Source of the DNA: an uncultured Serinicoccus sp.
GTDB taxonomy: Bacteria; Actinomycetota; Actinomycetes; Actinomycetales; Dermatophilaceae
Direction: 5' to 3'
Assembly (NCBI RefSeq): GCF_947487915.1
Contig: NZ_CANKYH010000004.1
Span: forward strand, 62,001 to 126,000
Length of the DNA stretch: 64,000 nucleotides
Shown: piece after piece, positions 42,287 through 51,970 of the stretch
How the letters are laid out: every line of letters begins with the position of its first letter
Position numbering within the stretch: position 1 is the stretch's first letter
The notes under the pieces: generated by a model
Seen by the model: the letters and a program-made list of their open reading frames with translations, nothing else
Told to the model about the DNA's origin: nothing
The model's database searches: none
Program-made: the position numbers and the translations under genes

Positions 42287-43290
42287 CCGCGGCCCTGGAC
42301 TTCCGCGACGTGACCGTGACCTACGGCACCGGGGCGCAGGCAGTGCGAGCTGTCGACGGCGTGAGCCTGCAGGTGCCCGCCGGGTCGGTGGTGGGCCTGG
42401 TGGGGGAGTCCGGATCGGGCAAGTCCACCCTGGCCAGGGCCGCGATCGGGATGGCTCCCCTGACCGGCGGCAGCATCACCGCGAGCGGTCGACCGCTTCC
42501 CCGCCGTGGCAGACGACCGGTGCAGATGGTGTTCCAGGACCCGGTGGCGGCGCTGGACCCCCGGATGAGCGTCCGGGCCAGCCTGACGGAGGCGCTGGGG
42601 GTGGCCGGGGCGGTGCCCCGCCGCGAGCGGGAGGCGGAGGTGATGCGGCTGCTGGAGCTGGTGCACCTCGATCCCGGGCTCGCCGGGCGGATGCCCGCCG
42701 CGCTCTCGGGTGGGCAGCGACAGCGGGTCTCGGTGGCCCGGGCCATCGCGGCACGACCGGAGGTCATCATCGCCGACGAGATCACCTCGGCGTTGGACGT
42801 CTCGGTGCAGGGCGCGATGCTGAACCTCATCCGCGACCTGCGCGCCGAGATGGACCTGTCGATGCTGTTCATCTCGCACAACCTCGCGGTCGTCTGCTAC
42901 GTCTGCGACGTCGTCGCGGTGATGTATCTCGGCAAGATCGTCGAGGTCGGGCCGACCGCCCAGCTGGTGGCCGACCCGCAGCACCCCTACACCCGCCTGC
43001 TCCTGTCCACGGCTCCCCGTGTGGGGGCCTCACTGGCCGACAGCTCGTTGCCCCCGCAGGTGCAGGACACCGAACCCGCGGACCCGCACGCGCCACCGAC
43101 CGGGTGCCGGTTCCACCCCCGCTGCCCGCAGGGGCCCGCGGTCGTCGCCGGGCGGGAGATCTGCGCCCAGCAGGACCCGGCGCCCGGGGCACGGGACCGC
43201 CCCCACCAGGCGGCCTGCTGGTTCCCCGGCGGGCCCGTCGACCTGCCGTCCCCCCGTCCTCGTGACCCCCAGCCCGCGGAGGCGACATGA
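42283..43290 (+). CDS. Peptide ABC transporter ATPase (DppF-like)
   Basis: 335 residues; ATG 42283 overlaps the preceding stop. Walker A GESGSGKSTLARA, Q-loop MVFQDPVAALDPRMSV, signature LSGGQRQRVSVARA, Walker B VIIADEITSALD, H-loop FISHN, and C-terminal Cys motif CRFHPRCPQG. Second ATPase of the transporter, pairing with the DppD half of the fused subunit. Confidence 0.88.
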   Translation: MTAALDFRDVTVTYGTGAQAVRAVDGVSLQVPAGSVVGLVGESGSGKSTLARAAIGMAPLTGGSITASGRPLPRRGRRPVQMVFQDPVAALDPRMSVRASLTEALGVAGAVPRREREAEVMRLLELVHLDPGLAGRMPAALSGGQRQRVSVARAIAARPEVIIADEITSALDVSVQGAMLNLIRDLRAEMDLSMLFISHNLAVVCYVCDVVAVMYLGKIVEVGPTAQLVADPQHPYTRLLLSTAPRVGASLADSSLPPQVQDTEPADPHAPPTGCRFHPRCPQGPAVVAGREICAQQDPAPGARDRPHQAACWFPGGPVDLPSPRPRDPQPAEAT

Positions 43291-45308
43291 CCACCCTGCC
43301 CGACCTGGCCGCCGTCGAACGGCTGCAACGGCCCAGCGACCCGGCGGTCCTGCCGGACGGCCGCGCGGTCGTCTACGTGGTCACCACCGTCGACCGTGAG
43401 GCGGACGAGGACGTCAGCCGGCTGTGGATCGCGGCCCCGGGGACCGCGCCCCGGGCGCTGACCCACGGCCGGCACGACAGCGCGCCCCGGGTCAGCCCCG
43501 ACGGCAGCCGGCTCGCCTTCCTCCGCCCGGTCGACGGGGTGCCCCAGCTGCACCTGCTGCCGCTGGACGAACCGGGTGAGGTGACCGTGCTGACCGGTCT
43601 CGCCTCGGGTGCGGGCGCGGCCGTCTGGAGCCCGGACGGGTCCTCGATCGCCTTCACCGCCCCGGTCGACGAGGAGTCGGGGGCGGTGGAGGAGCAGGGT
43701 GCGGGGGCGCACCGACCGGTCGTGATCGACCGGCTGGGCTACAAGAGCGACGGGGCCGGGTGGGCACGGTCCGCCCGTGCCCAGGTGCACGTCCTCGAGC
43801 TCGGCACCGACAGTCACGCCGGCCCCGGGCCCGGTCGATGCCGCCGGCTCACCACCGGGCATGCCGACCTCGGCCCGCCCCGCTGGCACCCGGACGGCGA
43901 CCGGCTGGTCGCCTGCGCCGCGCTGGGCGAGGACGCCGACCTGAGCCTGTCCAGCGCCGCCTACGAGGTCCCGGTGACGACCCCGGACGGACCCCGCCCG
44001 CAGGAGGAGCTGCGCCGGCTGACCCCCGAGGACGCGATGGTCGTGCTCGCCGACTGGCACCCGGACGGTTCCCGGCTGCTGACCGTCGGACGGGCCGACC
44101 CCGGGCTGGGGCACCTGTACGTGCTGGAGTCGGTCGGGGGCACCCTGACCTCGCTCACCGCGACGCTCGACCGCAACGTGATGCCCGGCGGCCCCGGATA
44201 CCCGGGAGGGCTGCCGCAGGTGAGCGTCACGGGCGACCTCCTCCTCTGCGCCCGCGACCAGGGGGCGACCGGGCTCTACCGGATCCCGGCGTGGGCGCCG
44301 GGGGCCCGCGTCCGGGCCGAGCCGGTGGCGGTGGCGAGCGAGGGGCATACCGAGGTCTCCGGGCTGTCCCTGGCGGCGCGGGCCCCGGTCGCTGCCCTCG
44401 TGGTGGCCGACGGGAGCAGCTACGGCGAGATCCAGCTGCTCGACCTCGGGGACGGCAGCCGCACCACCCTCACCTCGCACACCGCCGACTCGGTGCCGGG
44501 CCTGGCGCCCTGCCGCCCGGAGGAGCGCTTCTTCCCCGTCTCCGACGGACGGACGGTGCACGGTTTCCTGCTCCGGCCCGACGGGGTCAGCGGGCCCACC
44601 CCGCTGCTGCTGGACGTGCACGGGGGGCCGCACAACGCGTGGAGCCCCACCGCCGACGCCGCGCACGTCTACCACCAGATGCTGGTCGCGCAGGGCTGGT
44701 CGGTGCTGCTGCTGAACCCCCGCGCCAGCGACGGCTACGGCGAGGACTTCTTCCTGGCCAACGTCGGCCGCTGGGGATTCGGTGACCAGGCCGACTTCCT
44801 CGAGCCGCTCGCGCAGCTCGTCGAGGAGGGGGTGGCCGACCCCGCGCGGCTGGCGCTGACCGGCTACAGCTACGGCGGCTACATCACCTGCTGGCTGACC
44901 GGGCATACCGACCTGTTCGCGGCGGCGGTCGCCGGAGGGGTCGTGGCGGACACCGTGAGCATGCTCGCCTCCGACGTCGGCCACCCCACCATCGCCCTGG
45001 AGCACGGCTCCCTGGACCACGACCGGCTGTGGGAGCAGTCCCCGATGAACGCCGTGGACCAGGTCCGCACGCCCACGCTGATCCTGCACGGTGCCGAGGA
45101 CGAACGCTGCCCGGCCGGGCAGGCGGAGATGTGGTTCGCCGCGCTGCGCGCCCACGGTCAGCGTCCCGAGCTGGTCCTCTACCCGGGAGCCTCGCACCTC
45201 TTCATCCTCAACGGGCGACCCTCGCACCGGCGGGACTACACCCTCCGGATCGTCGAGTGGCTGACCCGTCACGTCGACCCCCGACCCGCCGAGAAGGAGC
45301 CCTCATGA
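43287..45308 (+). CDS. S9-family serine peptidase (prolyl-oligopeptidase type)
   Basis: 673 residues, ATG overlapping the ATPase stop. An N-terminal seven-bladed beta-propeller of TolB/DPP-IV-like repeats (RVSPDGSRLAFLRP, AVWSPDGSSIAFTA) is followed from ~410 by an alpha/beta-hydrolase with catalytic S528 (GYSYGGYI), D605 (GAEDERCP) and H637 (ASHLFIL). There is no signal peptide, so it acts on imported peptides. Acylaminoacyl-peptidase or dipeptidyl-peptidase activity is likely. Confidence 0.87.
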   Translation: MTTLPDLAAVERLQRPSDPAVLPDGRAVVYVVTTVDREADEDVSRLWIAAPGTAPRALTHGRHDSAPRVSPDGSRLAFLRPVDGVPQLHLLPLDEPGEVTVLTGLASGAGAAVWSPDGSSIAFTAPVDEESGAVEEQGAGAHRPVVIDRLGYKSDGAGWARSARAQVHVLELGTDSHAGPGPGRCRRLTTGHADLGPPRWHPDGDRLVACAALGEDADLSLSSAAYEVPVTTPDGPRPQEELRRLTPEDAMVVLADWHPDGSRLLTVGRADPGLGHLYVLESVGGTLTSLTATLDRNVMPGGPGYPGGLPQVSVTGDLLLCARDQGATGLYRIPAWAPGARVRAEPVAVASEGHTEVSGLSLAARAPVAALVVADGSSYGEIQLLDLGDGSRTTLTSHTADSVPGLAPCRPEERFFPVSDGRTVHGFLLRPDGVSGPTPLLLDVHGGPHNAWSPTADAAHVYHQMLVAQGWSVLLLNPRASDGYGEDFFLANVGRWGFGDQADFLEPLAQLVEEGVADPARLALTGYSYGGYITCWLTGHTDLFAAAVAGGVVADTVSMLASDVGHPTIALEHGSLDHDRLWEQSPMNAVDQVRTPTLILHGAEDERCPAGQAEMWFAALRAHGQRPELVLYPGASHLFILNGRPSHRRDYTLRIVEWLTRHVDPRPAEKEPS

Positions 45309-46792
45309 GCACCGAGACCACACCGTCCGACACCGAGCAGGCCACCCGGAGGCCCACCTCGACGACCCCGGCCGACAGCGCGTACTGGCGGCACCGGCTG
45401 ACCGAGCTGATCGCCACCTACCAGGTGCCGGGTGCCTCCCTGGGGATCCTGCGCGGCGGTGCCATCACCGAGGTCACCGCCGGTGTCCTGTCCACCGAGA
45501 CCGGCGCGGCGGCCACCCCCGACTCGCTGTGGCAGATCGGCTCCATCTCCAAGGTGTGGACCGCCACCCTGGTGATGCAGCTGGTCGACGAGGGAAGCCT
45601 CGAGCTGGACCAGCGGGTCGCCGAGGTGCTGCCCGACTTCACCCTGGTGGACGAGGCCGCCGCCGCCGAGATCACCGTCCGTCAGCTGCTCAACCACACC
45701 AGCGGGATGGACGGTGACGTCTTCACCGACACCGGCCGGGGTGACGACTGCGTCGCCCGCTACCTGGCGGAGACGGCCACGATCGGGCAGAACCACCCGG
45801 TCGGGGCGACCTGGTCCTACTGCAACTCCGGTTACGTCGTGCTCGGTGCCGTCATCGAGCGGCTGACCGGGCAGACCTGGGACCAGGCCCTGCGCAGCCG
45901 CATCATCGAGCCGCTCGGGCTGAGCCACACCACGACGCTGCCCGAGGAGACGATGCTGCACGCCGCGGCGATCGGGCACATCGGCACCCCGGGACAGGCC
46001 CCGCACCCGACCCCGCAGCTGCTGCTGCCGCGCTCCATGGGGCCGGCCGGGCTGATCACCAGCCGGGTCCACGACCTGCTCTGCTTCGCCCGGGCGCACC
46101 TGGCCGGGGGCGTCGCCCCTGACGGGGAACGGCTGCTGACCGAGGAGTCCGCGCGCCGGATGACCGAGCACCAGGCCACGGTGCCGGACCCGCACACGCT
46201 CGGCGGCGACTCGTGGGGGCTGGGCTGGATCCGCTTCGACTGGGGCGGGCACCGGCTGCTCGGGCACGACGGGACCACCCTGGGGCAGAACGCCTTCCTG
46301 CGGATCCTGCCCGGCACCGACGGCGATGCCGACGACGCCTTCGCGGTGGCGCTGCTGACCAACGGGGGGCGCACCCGGGAGCTCTACCAGCAGCTGTTCA
46401 CCGAGCTCTTCGAGGAGCTGCGCGGGGTCCGGATGCCTCCTGCCTTCGCTCCCCCGGAGGACGGACCGGAGCTGGACCTGACCCCCTGGCTGGGGACCTA
46501 CGAGCGGGCCTCGCTGACCACGCAGATCTCGGTCGAGGACGGCACGCCGATGATCACCCAGACGATGCGCGGGGCGATGGCCGAGCTCGAGCCGGACAGC
46601 GCGGTGCAGCGGTGGCCGCTGGTCCCGGTGTCCGAGAGCCTCTACGCGGCGACGCCACCGGGGATGGACACCCACCTCCCGATCACCTTCTACCAGCTCG
46701 ACAACGGCACCAGGTACGTGCACTACGGGGTCCGGGCCAACCCGATGACCGCCCCCGCCACCCAGCAGGACGCAGGAGAGGACGCATCATGA
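45305..46792 (+). CDS. Serine beta-lactamase-like hydrolase (D-aminopeptidase/esterase type)
   Basis: 495 residues. Class C-like fold with active-site S80-I-S-K83 (IGSISKVWT), Y172-C-N174 (WSYCNSGYVVLG) as the second motif, and a C-terminal ~120-residue beta domain. No signal peptide, so not a wall-directed penicillin-binding protein; family members include D-aminopeptidase, D-amino-acid amidase and esterases. Coupled (ATGA) both to the S9 peptidase and to a second, related hydrolase. Confidence 0.82.
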   Translation: MSTETTPSDTEQATRRPTSTTPADSAYWRHRLTELIATYQVPGASLGILRGGAITEVTAGVLSTETGAAATPDSLWQIGSISKVWTATLVMQLVDEGSLELDQRVAEVLPDFTLVDEAAAAEITVRQLLNHTSGMDGDVFTDTGRGDDCVARYLAETATIGQNHPVGATWSYCNSGYVVLGAVIERLTGQTWDQALRSRIIEPLGLSHTTTLPEETMLHAAAIGHIGTPGQAPHPTPQLLLPRSMGPAGLITSRVHDLLCFARAHLAGGVAPDGERLLTEESARRMTEHQATVPDPHTLGGDSWGLGWIRFDWGGHRLLGHDGTTLGQNAFLRILPGTDGDADDAFAVALLTNGGRTRELYQQLFTELFEELRGVRMPPAFAPPEDGPELDLTPWLGTYERASLTTQISVEDGTPMITQTMRGAMAELEPDSAVQRWPLVPVSESLYAATPPGMDTHLPITFYQLDNGTRYVHYGVRANPMTAPATQQDAGEDAS

Positions 46793-48168
46793 GCACCCAG
46801 GACCGACTGCAGGAGATCGTCACCGAGGAGGCCGAGAAGGCGGGCGTGCCCGGGGTCGCCGTGGGGATGGTGCTCGACGGCGAGGACCACTTCGCCTACC
46901 ACGGGGTGACGAGCGTGGAGCACCCGCTGCCCGTCGACGCGGGCACCCTGTTCCAGTTCGGCTCGACCGGCAAGACGTTCACCGCGACCGCCGTCATGCG
47001 GCTGGTCGACCGTGGTGACGTGGACCTGGACGCGCCGGTGCGGCGCTACCTGCCGGACTTCGCCGTGGCCGACGAGGAGGCCTCCGAGCAGGTCACCGTG
47101 CTGAACCTGCTCAACCACACGGCCGGCTGGTCCGGGGACCGGATGGGCGACGTCCGGGACCGCGGTGACGACGCGCTCGCCCGGTTCGTCAGCGGCCTCG
47201 CGGACGCCCAGCAGGAGTTCCCGGTCGGGGCCGGGATGTCCTACAACAACGCCGCGCTGTCGGTGGCCGGCCGGATCATCGAGGTGGTGACCGGCAGCGG
47301 GTACGAGCAGGCGATGCGCGAGCTGATCTTCGCCCCGCTGGGGATGGAGCACAGCCTGTTCCTGCCCGAGGACGTGATGACGCACCGGTTCGCCGTGGGG
47401 CACGTCCCGGCCGGGGAGACGATGGCGATCGCCCGGCCCTGGAACATGCCGCGCGGCAGCGCACCCGCCGGCGGGATCACCGCCGACGCCGGCGACCTGG
47501 TGCGCTGGATCCACTTCCACCTGGGCGACGGCACCGCCGCGGACGGCACCCGGGTGCTGGAGGCCGCGTCACTGCGCCGGATGCAGGAGCCCACGGTGAC
47601 CGTCAAGGGCTCGGCGCTGGGCGACCACATCGGGATCTCCTGGATGCTCGAGGACCTGGACGGGGCCCGGGTGGTCGCGCACGGTGGCAGCACCATCGGC
47701 CAGGAGTCCGCGTTCACCATGATCCCCGAGCGGGGCTTCGGCATCACCAGCACCACCAACGCGTCCGGGCCGGGCACCGTCTTCAACAACGCGGTGGTGC
47801 GCCGGGTGCGCGAGGAGTTCCTGGGTCTGACGCCGCGCACGCCGGTGCCGGTCGACCGTGACCCGGAGCAGCTGCAGGCCTACGTCGGCAGCTACGACAC
47901 GGTGGCGCTGACCGTCGAGGTCTCGCTCGCCGACAAGGCCCTCTCGGTGATGATGGAGCCCAAGCAGTCCTTCCTGGACTCGCTCGGGGCCAGCCGGGAG
48001 GACTTCGTCGAGCCGCCGATCACGCTGGGCATGGTGGACGACGACGAGTTCGTCGCCACCAGCGGCTCGGCCAGCGGGATGAAGGGCACCTTCGTCCGGG
48101 AGGCCGACGGCACGGTGTCCGGTGTGCACATGGGCGGCCGGCTGGCCCGGCGGCTGCCGGTCGGGTGA
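46789..48168 (+). CDS. Second serine beta-lactamase-like hydrolase
   Basis: 459 residues. Active-site S59-T-G-K62 (FQFGSTGKTFTATAVM), Y152-N-N154 (GMSYNNAALS) and a late HGGST (third motif, H-x-G) in VVAHGGSTIGQ. It has the same overall layout as its upstream neighbour (LLNHT..G.., EHSLFLPED vs LSHTTTLPEE), so the pair arose by duplication with divergence. Cytoplasmic by lack of leader. Likely D-stereospecific amidase or peptidase. Confidence 0.82.
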   Translation: MSTQDRLQEIVTEEAEKAGVPGVAVGMVLDGEDHFAYHGVTSVEHPLPVDAGTLFQFGSTGKTFTATAVMRLVDRGDVDLDAPVRRYLPDFAVADEEASEQVTVLNLLNHTAGWSGDRMGDVRDRGDDALARFVSGLADAQQEFPVGAGMSYNNAALSVAGRIIEVVTGSGYEQAMRELIFAPLGMEHSLFLPEDVMTHRFAVGHVPAGETMAIARPWNMPRGSAPAGGITADAGDLVRWIHFHLGDGTAADGTRVLEAASLRRMQEPTVTVKGSALGDHIGISWMLEDLDGARVVAHGGSTIGQESAFTMIPERGFGITSTTNASGPGTVFNNAVVRRVREEFLGLTPRTPVPVDRDPEQLQAYVGSYDTVALTVEVSLADKALSVMMEPKQSFLDSLGASREDFVEPPITLGMVDDDEFVATSGSASGMKGTFVREADGTVSGVHMGGRLARRLPVG

Positions 48169-49658
48169 CGGCGTCCACCACCCCCGCGCAGGTCGTGCTG
48201 CGCGGGGGGAGGGTCGCCGACCCGGCCCGTGGTGACGAGCGGGTCGTCGACGTGCACCTGGCCGGCGGCCGGGTGCACGCGGTCGGTCCCGGGCTGCCGG
48301 TGCCCGACGGGGCCCAGGTGCTGGACGTGGACGGCTGCGTCGTGGGGCCCGGTTTCGTCGACCTGCACAGCCACGTCAACTCCGTCGCCGGTCAACGGCT
48401 GCAGGCGATGGACGGCGTCACCACGGCGTTGGAGCTGGAGGGCGGGCTGATGCCGGTGGACCTCGCCTACCGGCAGACCGCCGACGAGGGGAGGCCGCTG
48501 AACTTCGGCTTCTCGGCCTCCTGGGGCCAGGCCCGGGCGGTGGTGCTGCTCGGCTGGCAGCCGACCCTGGACCTGACCTCCTCGCTCGGGATGCTCGGCG
48601 AGCCCGACTGGCAGCGCTCGTCCTCACCGGCCGAGCTGGGACGGTGGATGGAGCTGCTCCGGGCCGAGGTGGCCGACGGTGCGCTGGGCATCGGCATCCT
48701 GCAGGGGTATGCCCCGCGGACCGACCCGGCGGAGTTCACCGCGGTGGCCCGGCTGGCGGCCGAGACGGGGGTGCCGACCTTCACCCACGTCCGGGAGCTG
48801 GCTGCGGCGGACCCGAGCACCCCGGTCGACGGCAGCTCCGAGATCGTCGTCGCCGCCGCCGAGACCGGTGCCCGGATGCACCACTGCCACGTCAACAGCA
48901 CCTCCCGCCGGCACCTGGACCGGGTGCTGGACACCCTGGCCTCGGCCCGGGCGGAGGGCTCGGCGGTGACCGTCGAGGCCTACCCCTACGGTGCGGGGAG
49001 CACCGGGATCGGCGCGGCCTTCCTGGCGCCCGAACGGCTCGGTGTGTGGGGCCTGGGCCCCACCCACCTGGTGCTGCTGCCGGAGGGCACCCGGATCCGG
49101 GACGAGGCGCACCTGCGCCAGGTCCGCCGCGAGGACCCCGGGCACGCCTGCATCGTGGAGTTCCTGGACGAGCGCGAGCCCGCGGACCTGGCCTTCCTGC
49201 AGCGGGCCCTCGCCTTCCCGGACGCCATCGTGGCCAGCGACGCGATGCCGGTGCTCTGGCCGGACGGCGTCCGGGAGTCGCGGCGCTGGCCGTTGCCGCC
49301 GGGCGGCAGCACCCACCCGCGGACCAGCGGCACCTTCGCCAAGGCCCTGCGGCTGATGGTGCGGGAGCTGGGTGCCTGGTCGTGGGTGGAGGCGTTCCGC
49401 CGCTGCAGCTGGCTGCCGGCGCAGGTGCTGGCCGAGGTCAGCCCGGCCGCGGCCCGCAAGGGCCACCTGTCGGTCGGGGCGGACGCCGACGTGGTGGTGC
49501 TGGACCCGGAGGAGGTCGCGGACCGCGCGAGCTACACCGACCCGACCCGGCACTCCACCGGGGTGCGGCACCTGCTCGTGCACGGCGAGCTCGTGGTCCG
49601 CGACGGCGAGCTGGACGAAGGGGCGTTCCCGGGGCAGCCGGTCCGGGCGGGGCACTGA
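48165..49658 (+). CDS. N-acyl-D-amino-acid deacylase/D-aminoacylase-like amidohydrolase
   Basis: 497 residues from GTG 48165, overlapping the previous stop. Amidohydrolase superfamily: metal-binding HxH in FVDLHSHVNS, a long TIM barrel with FTHVRELA and MHHCHVNST (metal His residues), and a late Asp in VASDAMPVLWPDG, then the composite beta domain LSVGADADVVVLDP. This matches D-aminoacylase/dihydroorotase-like enzymes that deacylate N-acyl-D-amino acids. It ends the eight-gene operon. Confidence 0.85.
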   Translation: MTASTTPAQVVLRGGRVADPARGDERVVDVHLAGGRVHAVGPGLPVPDGAQVLDVDGCVVGPGFVDLHSHVNSVAGQRLQAMDGVTTALELEGGLMPVDLAYRQTADEGRPLNFGFSASWGQARAVVLLGWQPTLDLTSSLGMLGEPDWQRSSSPAELGRWMELLRAEVADGALGIGILQGYAPRTDPAEFTAVARLAAETGVPTFTHVRELAAADPSTPVDGSSEIVVAAAETGARMHHCHVNSTSRRHLDRVLDTLASARAEGSAVTVEAYPYGAGSTGIGAAFLAPERLGVWGLGPTHLVLLPEGTRIRDEAHLRQVRREDPGHACIVEFLDEREPADLAFLQRALAFPDAIVASDAMPVLWPDGVRESRRWPLPPGGSTHPRTSGTFAKALRLMVRELGAWSWVEAFRRCSWLPAQVLAEVSPAAARKGHLSVGADADVVVLDPEEVADRASYTDPTRHSTGVRHLLVHGELVVRDGELDEGAFPGQPVRAGH

Positions 49659-49680
49659 GCCCGGCCGGGGGCTGAGAGGC

Positions 49681-49731
49681 GATGCCGTGTGCGCCGGTGG
49701 CCCTGTGGGGGCCACGACCGCACACGGCATC
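49681..49731. terminator. Bidirectional terminator hairpin
   Basis: GATGCCGTGTGCG (49681-49693) and CGCACACGGCATC (49719-49731) form a perfect 13-bp inverted repeat; the loop contains a second pairing, GTGGCCC/GGGGCCAC. It lies between the end of the peptide operon and the convergent HerA-like gene. Confidence 0.7.
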
Positions 49732-49791
49732 TCTCGGGTGGGTGTCCAGGACGGTCCACCCCTCGAACTCCGGGACCACAGGTGACCCGAC

Positions 49792-51252
49792 TCAGGACAC
49801 CGTTCCTTCGCCCGTGGTGGGGCGATGCGGGGGCGACTCCACCGCCGGGTCCTCGTCCCGCAGGGGTACGGACACGTCGGAGCCGCCCTGCTCGGTGACC
49901 CGGTCGCGCATCCGCACGAGGGTCGGCCGGGGGACGAAGGTGCCGGCGACGAGCGCCTCGCCCAGCCGGAACTGGGCGGCGCGCCGCAGCATGTCCTCCG
50001 GCACGTGTCCGAAGATGCCGGCCAGCTGTTCGAGGTCCGTGCGTGAGGTCATCCGCATCAGGGTCAGGTTGTCGCACTGGGTGACGATCCCCGGGTGCAC
50101 CTTGGACGGTCGTTGCGTGGAGACCAGCAGCCAGAGGCCGTACTTGCGGCCCTCCGCCGCGATCTGCACCAGGCGGTCACGCACCGCTACCCCCAGCGGG
50201 GTCTCGGCCTGCGGCGGGCACAGGTTGTGGGCCTCGTCGACCACGATGAGCAGCGGGCGTCGCTGCGACCGTCGCTGCCAGAGGTGGTCGAGCACACCCA
50301 ACGCCACCGCGAGCTGCTCCTCCTGCTCGTCGTAGCCACCGAGGTCGAGCACCGTCGCCGCCGGACGACGGTCGAGGACGTCCGTGGCGGACGTGGTGTG
50401 GTCCGACCAGACGGTGCGCCAGTCCAGCAGCCCCAGGTTCTCCAGACGCTGGGCCAGCATCACGGCCTCCGGCGTGTCCGCCTGGTTCAGGGTGGGCAGG
50501 ACGTCGGCGAGGTGACGCTCCTCGAACGAGGCCGCGAGCTGCAGGAGCGCGTTGTACTCCACCCGGTCGACGACCGGGTCCAGGCGCAGCACCGCGGCCT
50601 GGGCCCGCGCGCTGAGGTCGGTGAAGCGGATGCGCAGCGGGCGCTCCTGGCTGTCGGGGCGCAGGACCTGCACGTCCCGGTCGGCGAGGGCACGCGACTC
50701 CTGCGGGTCCGCCGTCGGCACCGTGGTGTCCAGGTGCACGAAGTCGCTGTTGGGGTCGAGGACCAGGACGGGCAGGTCGGTGGCCGTGAGGATGCGCTCG
50801 AGCAGGACGCCGAGCGCGTAGGTCTTGCCCGAGCCGCTCTGCCCGCACCAGAAGGTGTGCCGGTTGAGCTTGCGGGAGAGGAGCCCGAGCGGGACGCCGG
50901 GCATCGACTGGAGCCGCCCCACGTGCAGCCGGCGGTCCGCCCCGGAGACGACCGCGGCGACCTCCTCGTCGGAGGCCGGGGACACCTCGACCGGGGTGGG
51001 CACCGGCGCCGGGGGAGGGCCGTCGACGGACACCAGGGTCCCCGAGGCCACGTGCTGGTCCCGGCCCTCGGCCTCCAGCCGCTCGACCTGGCCCAGCAGC
51101 GTCGCGCCGCCGCTCTCCAGGTGCAGGAAGTCCCCGACCCGCGGCGGGGTCCAGGACCCCCGGACGCGGAAGGAGCGACCGTCCGCGGAGTCGAGGTAGG
51201 TCGAGGCCCCCCCGGCGGACGTGGCGTCGGGGGGGCTCGCTGTCGTGCTCAC
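49792..51252 (-). CDS. HerA/DUF87-family ATPase
   Basis: 486 residues from GTG 51252 (no strong ribosome site; the start is the least certain part). An N-terminal HAS-barrel-like beta domain (about 15-130) precedes a RecA-type ATPase: Walker A CGQSGSGKTYALG, Walker B LLIVVDEAHN, then LVSTQRPSKVHP and the arginine-finger region. HerA-like pumps are hexameric DNA translocases; bacterial relatives often act with nucleases, but none is adjacent. Possible housekeeping or defence-related role. Confidence 0.8.
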   Translation of the reverse strand: MSTTASPPDATSAGGASTYLDSADGRSFRVRGSWTPPRVGDFLHLESGGATLLGQVERLEAEGRDQHVASGTLVSVDGPPPAPVPTPVEVSPASDEEVAAVVSGADRRLHVGRLQSMPGVPLGLLSRKLNRHTFWCGQSGSGKTYALGVLLERILTATDLPVLVLDPNSDFVHLDTTVPTADPQESRALADRDVQVLRPDSQERPLRIRFTDLSARAQAAVLRLDPVVDRVEYNALLQLAASFEERHLADVLPTLNQADTPEAVMLAQRLENLGLLDWRTVWSDHTTSATDVLDRRPAATVLDLGGYDEQEEQLAVALGVLDHLWQRRSQRRPLLIVVDEAHNLCPPQAETPLGVAVRDRLVQIAAEGRKYGLWLLVSTQRPSKVHPGIVTQCDNLTLMRMTSRTDLEQLAGIFGHVPEDMLRRAAQFRLGEALVAGTFVPRPTLVRMRDRVTEQGGSDVSVPLRDEDPAVESPPHRPTTGEGTVS

Positions 51253-51283
51253 GGCGATGGCCTGTCTCCTGCGGGAGCCGGGC

Positions 51284-51802
51284 TCAGCGCTGCTCGCCGC
51301 TGTCGGCCGCGGACTCCTCCGAGTCGAACATGTCGCGCACCGCGGTCTCGTCCTCGGCGCTGAGGTTGGTGGCGATGAGCTCACCGTCCATGTCGCCCAG
51401 CTCCTGGGCGATCCGGTCGCGGACGCCGTCGCTGGACATGAGGAACAGGGCCGAGGTTCCGGGGGTGACCTTCTCGCGCACGGTGTTGATGAACTCGTCG
51501 CTGATGCCGAAGTCCCGCATCGACCCGGAGAGCGCGCCCATGGCGGCGCCGAACGCCATACCGAAGAGCGGCACGAAGAAGATGATGCCGAAGAGCAGAC
51601 CCCAGAACGCGCCACCCGACGCCCCCGCTCCGGTGGGGGAGAACGCCTGCTGGGTCTTCGGCTTCTTCTTGTCCTCCGGCCAGGAGACCACGACGGCGTC
51701 GTGGACCTTGATGAGCTGCTTCTTCTGCAGCTCGATCACCTGGGCGCGGATCTGCTGGGCCCGCTCCGGGTCGTTGAACTTCCACACGGTCAGGGTCGCC
51801 AT
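51284..51802 (-). CDS. DUF1269-family membrane protein
   Basis: 172 residues, ATG 51802 with GAGGAAG upstream. The DUF1269 pattern: N-terminal MATLTVWKFNDPERA, charged beta-alpha segment (DAVVVSWPEDKKKPK), a central Gly-rich hydrophobic hairpin (GGAFWGLLFGIIFFVPLFGM), and a C-terminal DFGISDEFINTVREKVTPGT region. Function unknown; members are often stress-induced and inner-membrane associated. Confidence 0.82.
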   Translation of the reverse strand: MATLTVWKFNDPERAQQIRAQVIELQKKQLIKVHDAVVVSWPEDKKKPKTQQAFSPTGAGASGGAFWGLLFGIIFFVPLFGMAFGAAMGALSGSMRDFGISDEFINTVREKVTPGTSALFLMSSDGVRDRIAQELGDMDGELIATNLSAEDETAVRDMFDSEESAADSGEQR

Positions 51803-51970
51803 GGGCAACTTCCTCTCGTCACCAGCGGGTCTGCCCGGGTGGCAACCCCACACACGTGGGACGAGTCTGGCACTGGCGGCCCGCGCCGTCTATACACCGA
51901 GGGTGAAAGGACGGTGACGTCGCGGGGCCGGCGGGATCGCGCTCGATGGTGGCGGGGGCCGCCTCCTCGC

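Noticed and set aside
42987..45272. A 761-codon minus-strand open frame
   Set aside because: Antisense to the S9 peptidase; no motif, and the sense strand has a full catalytic triad.
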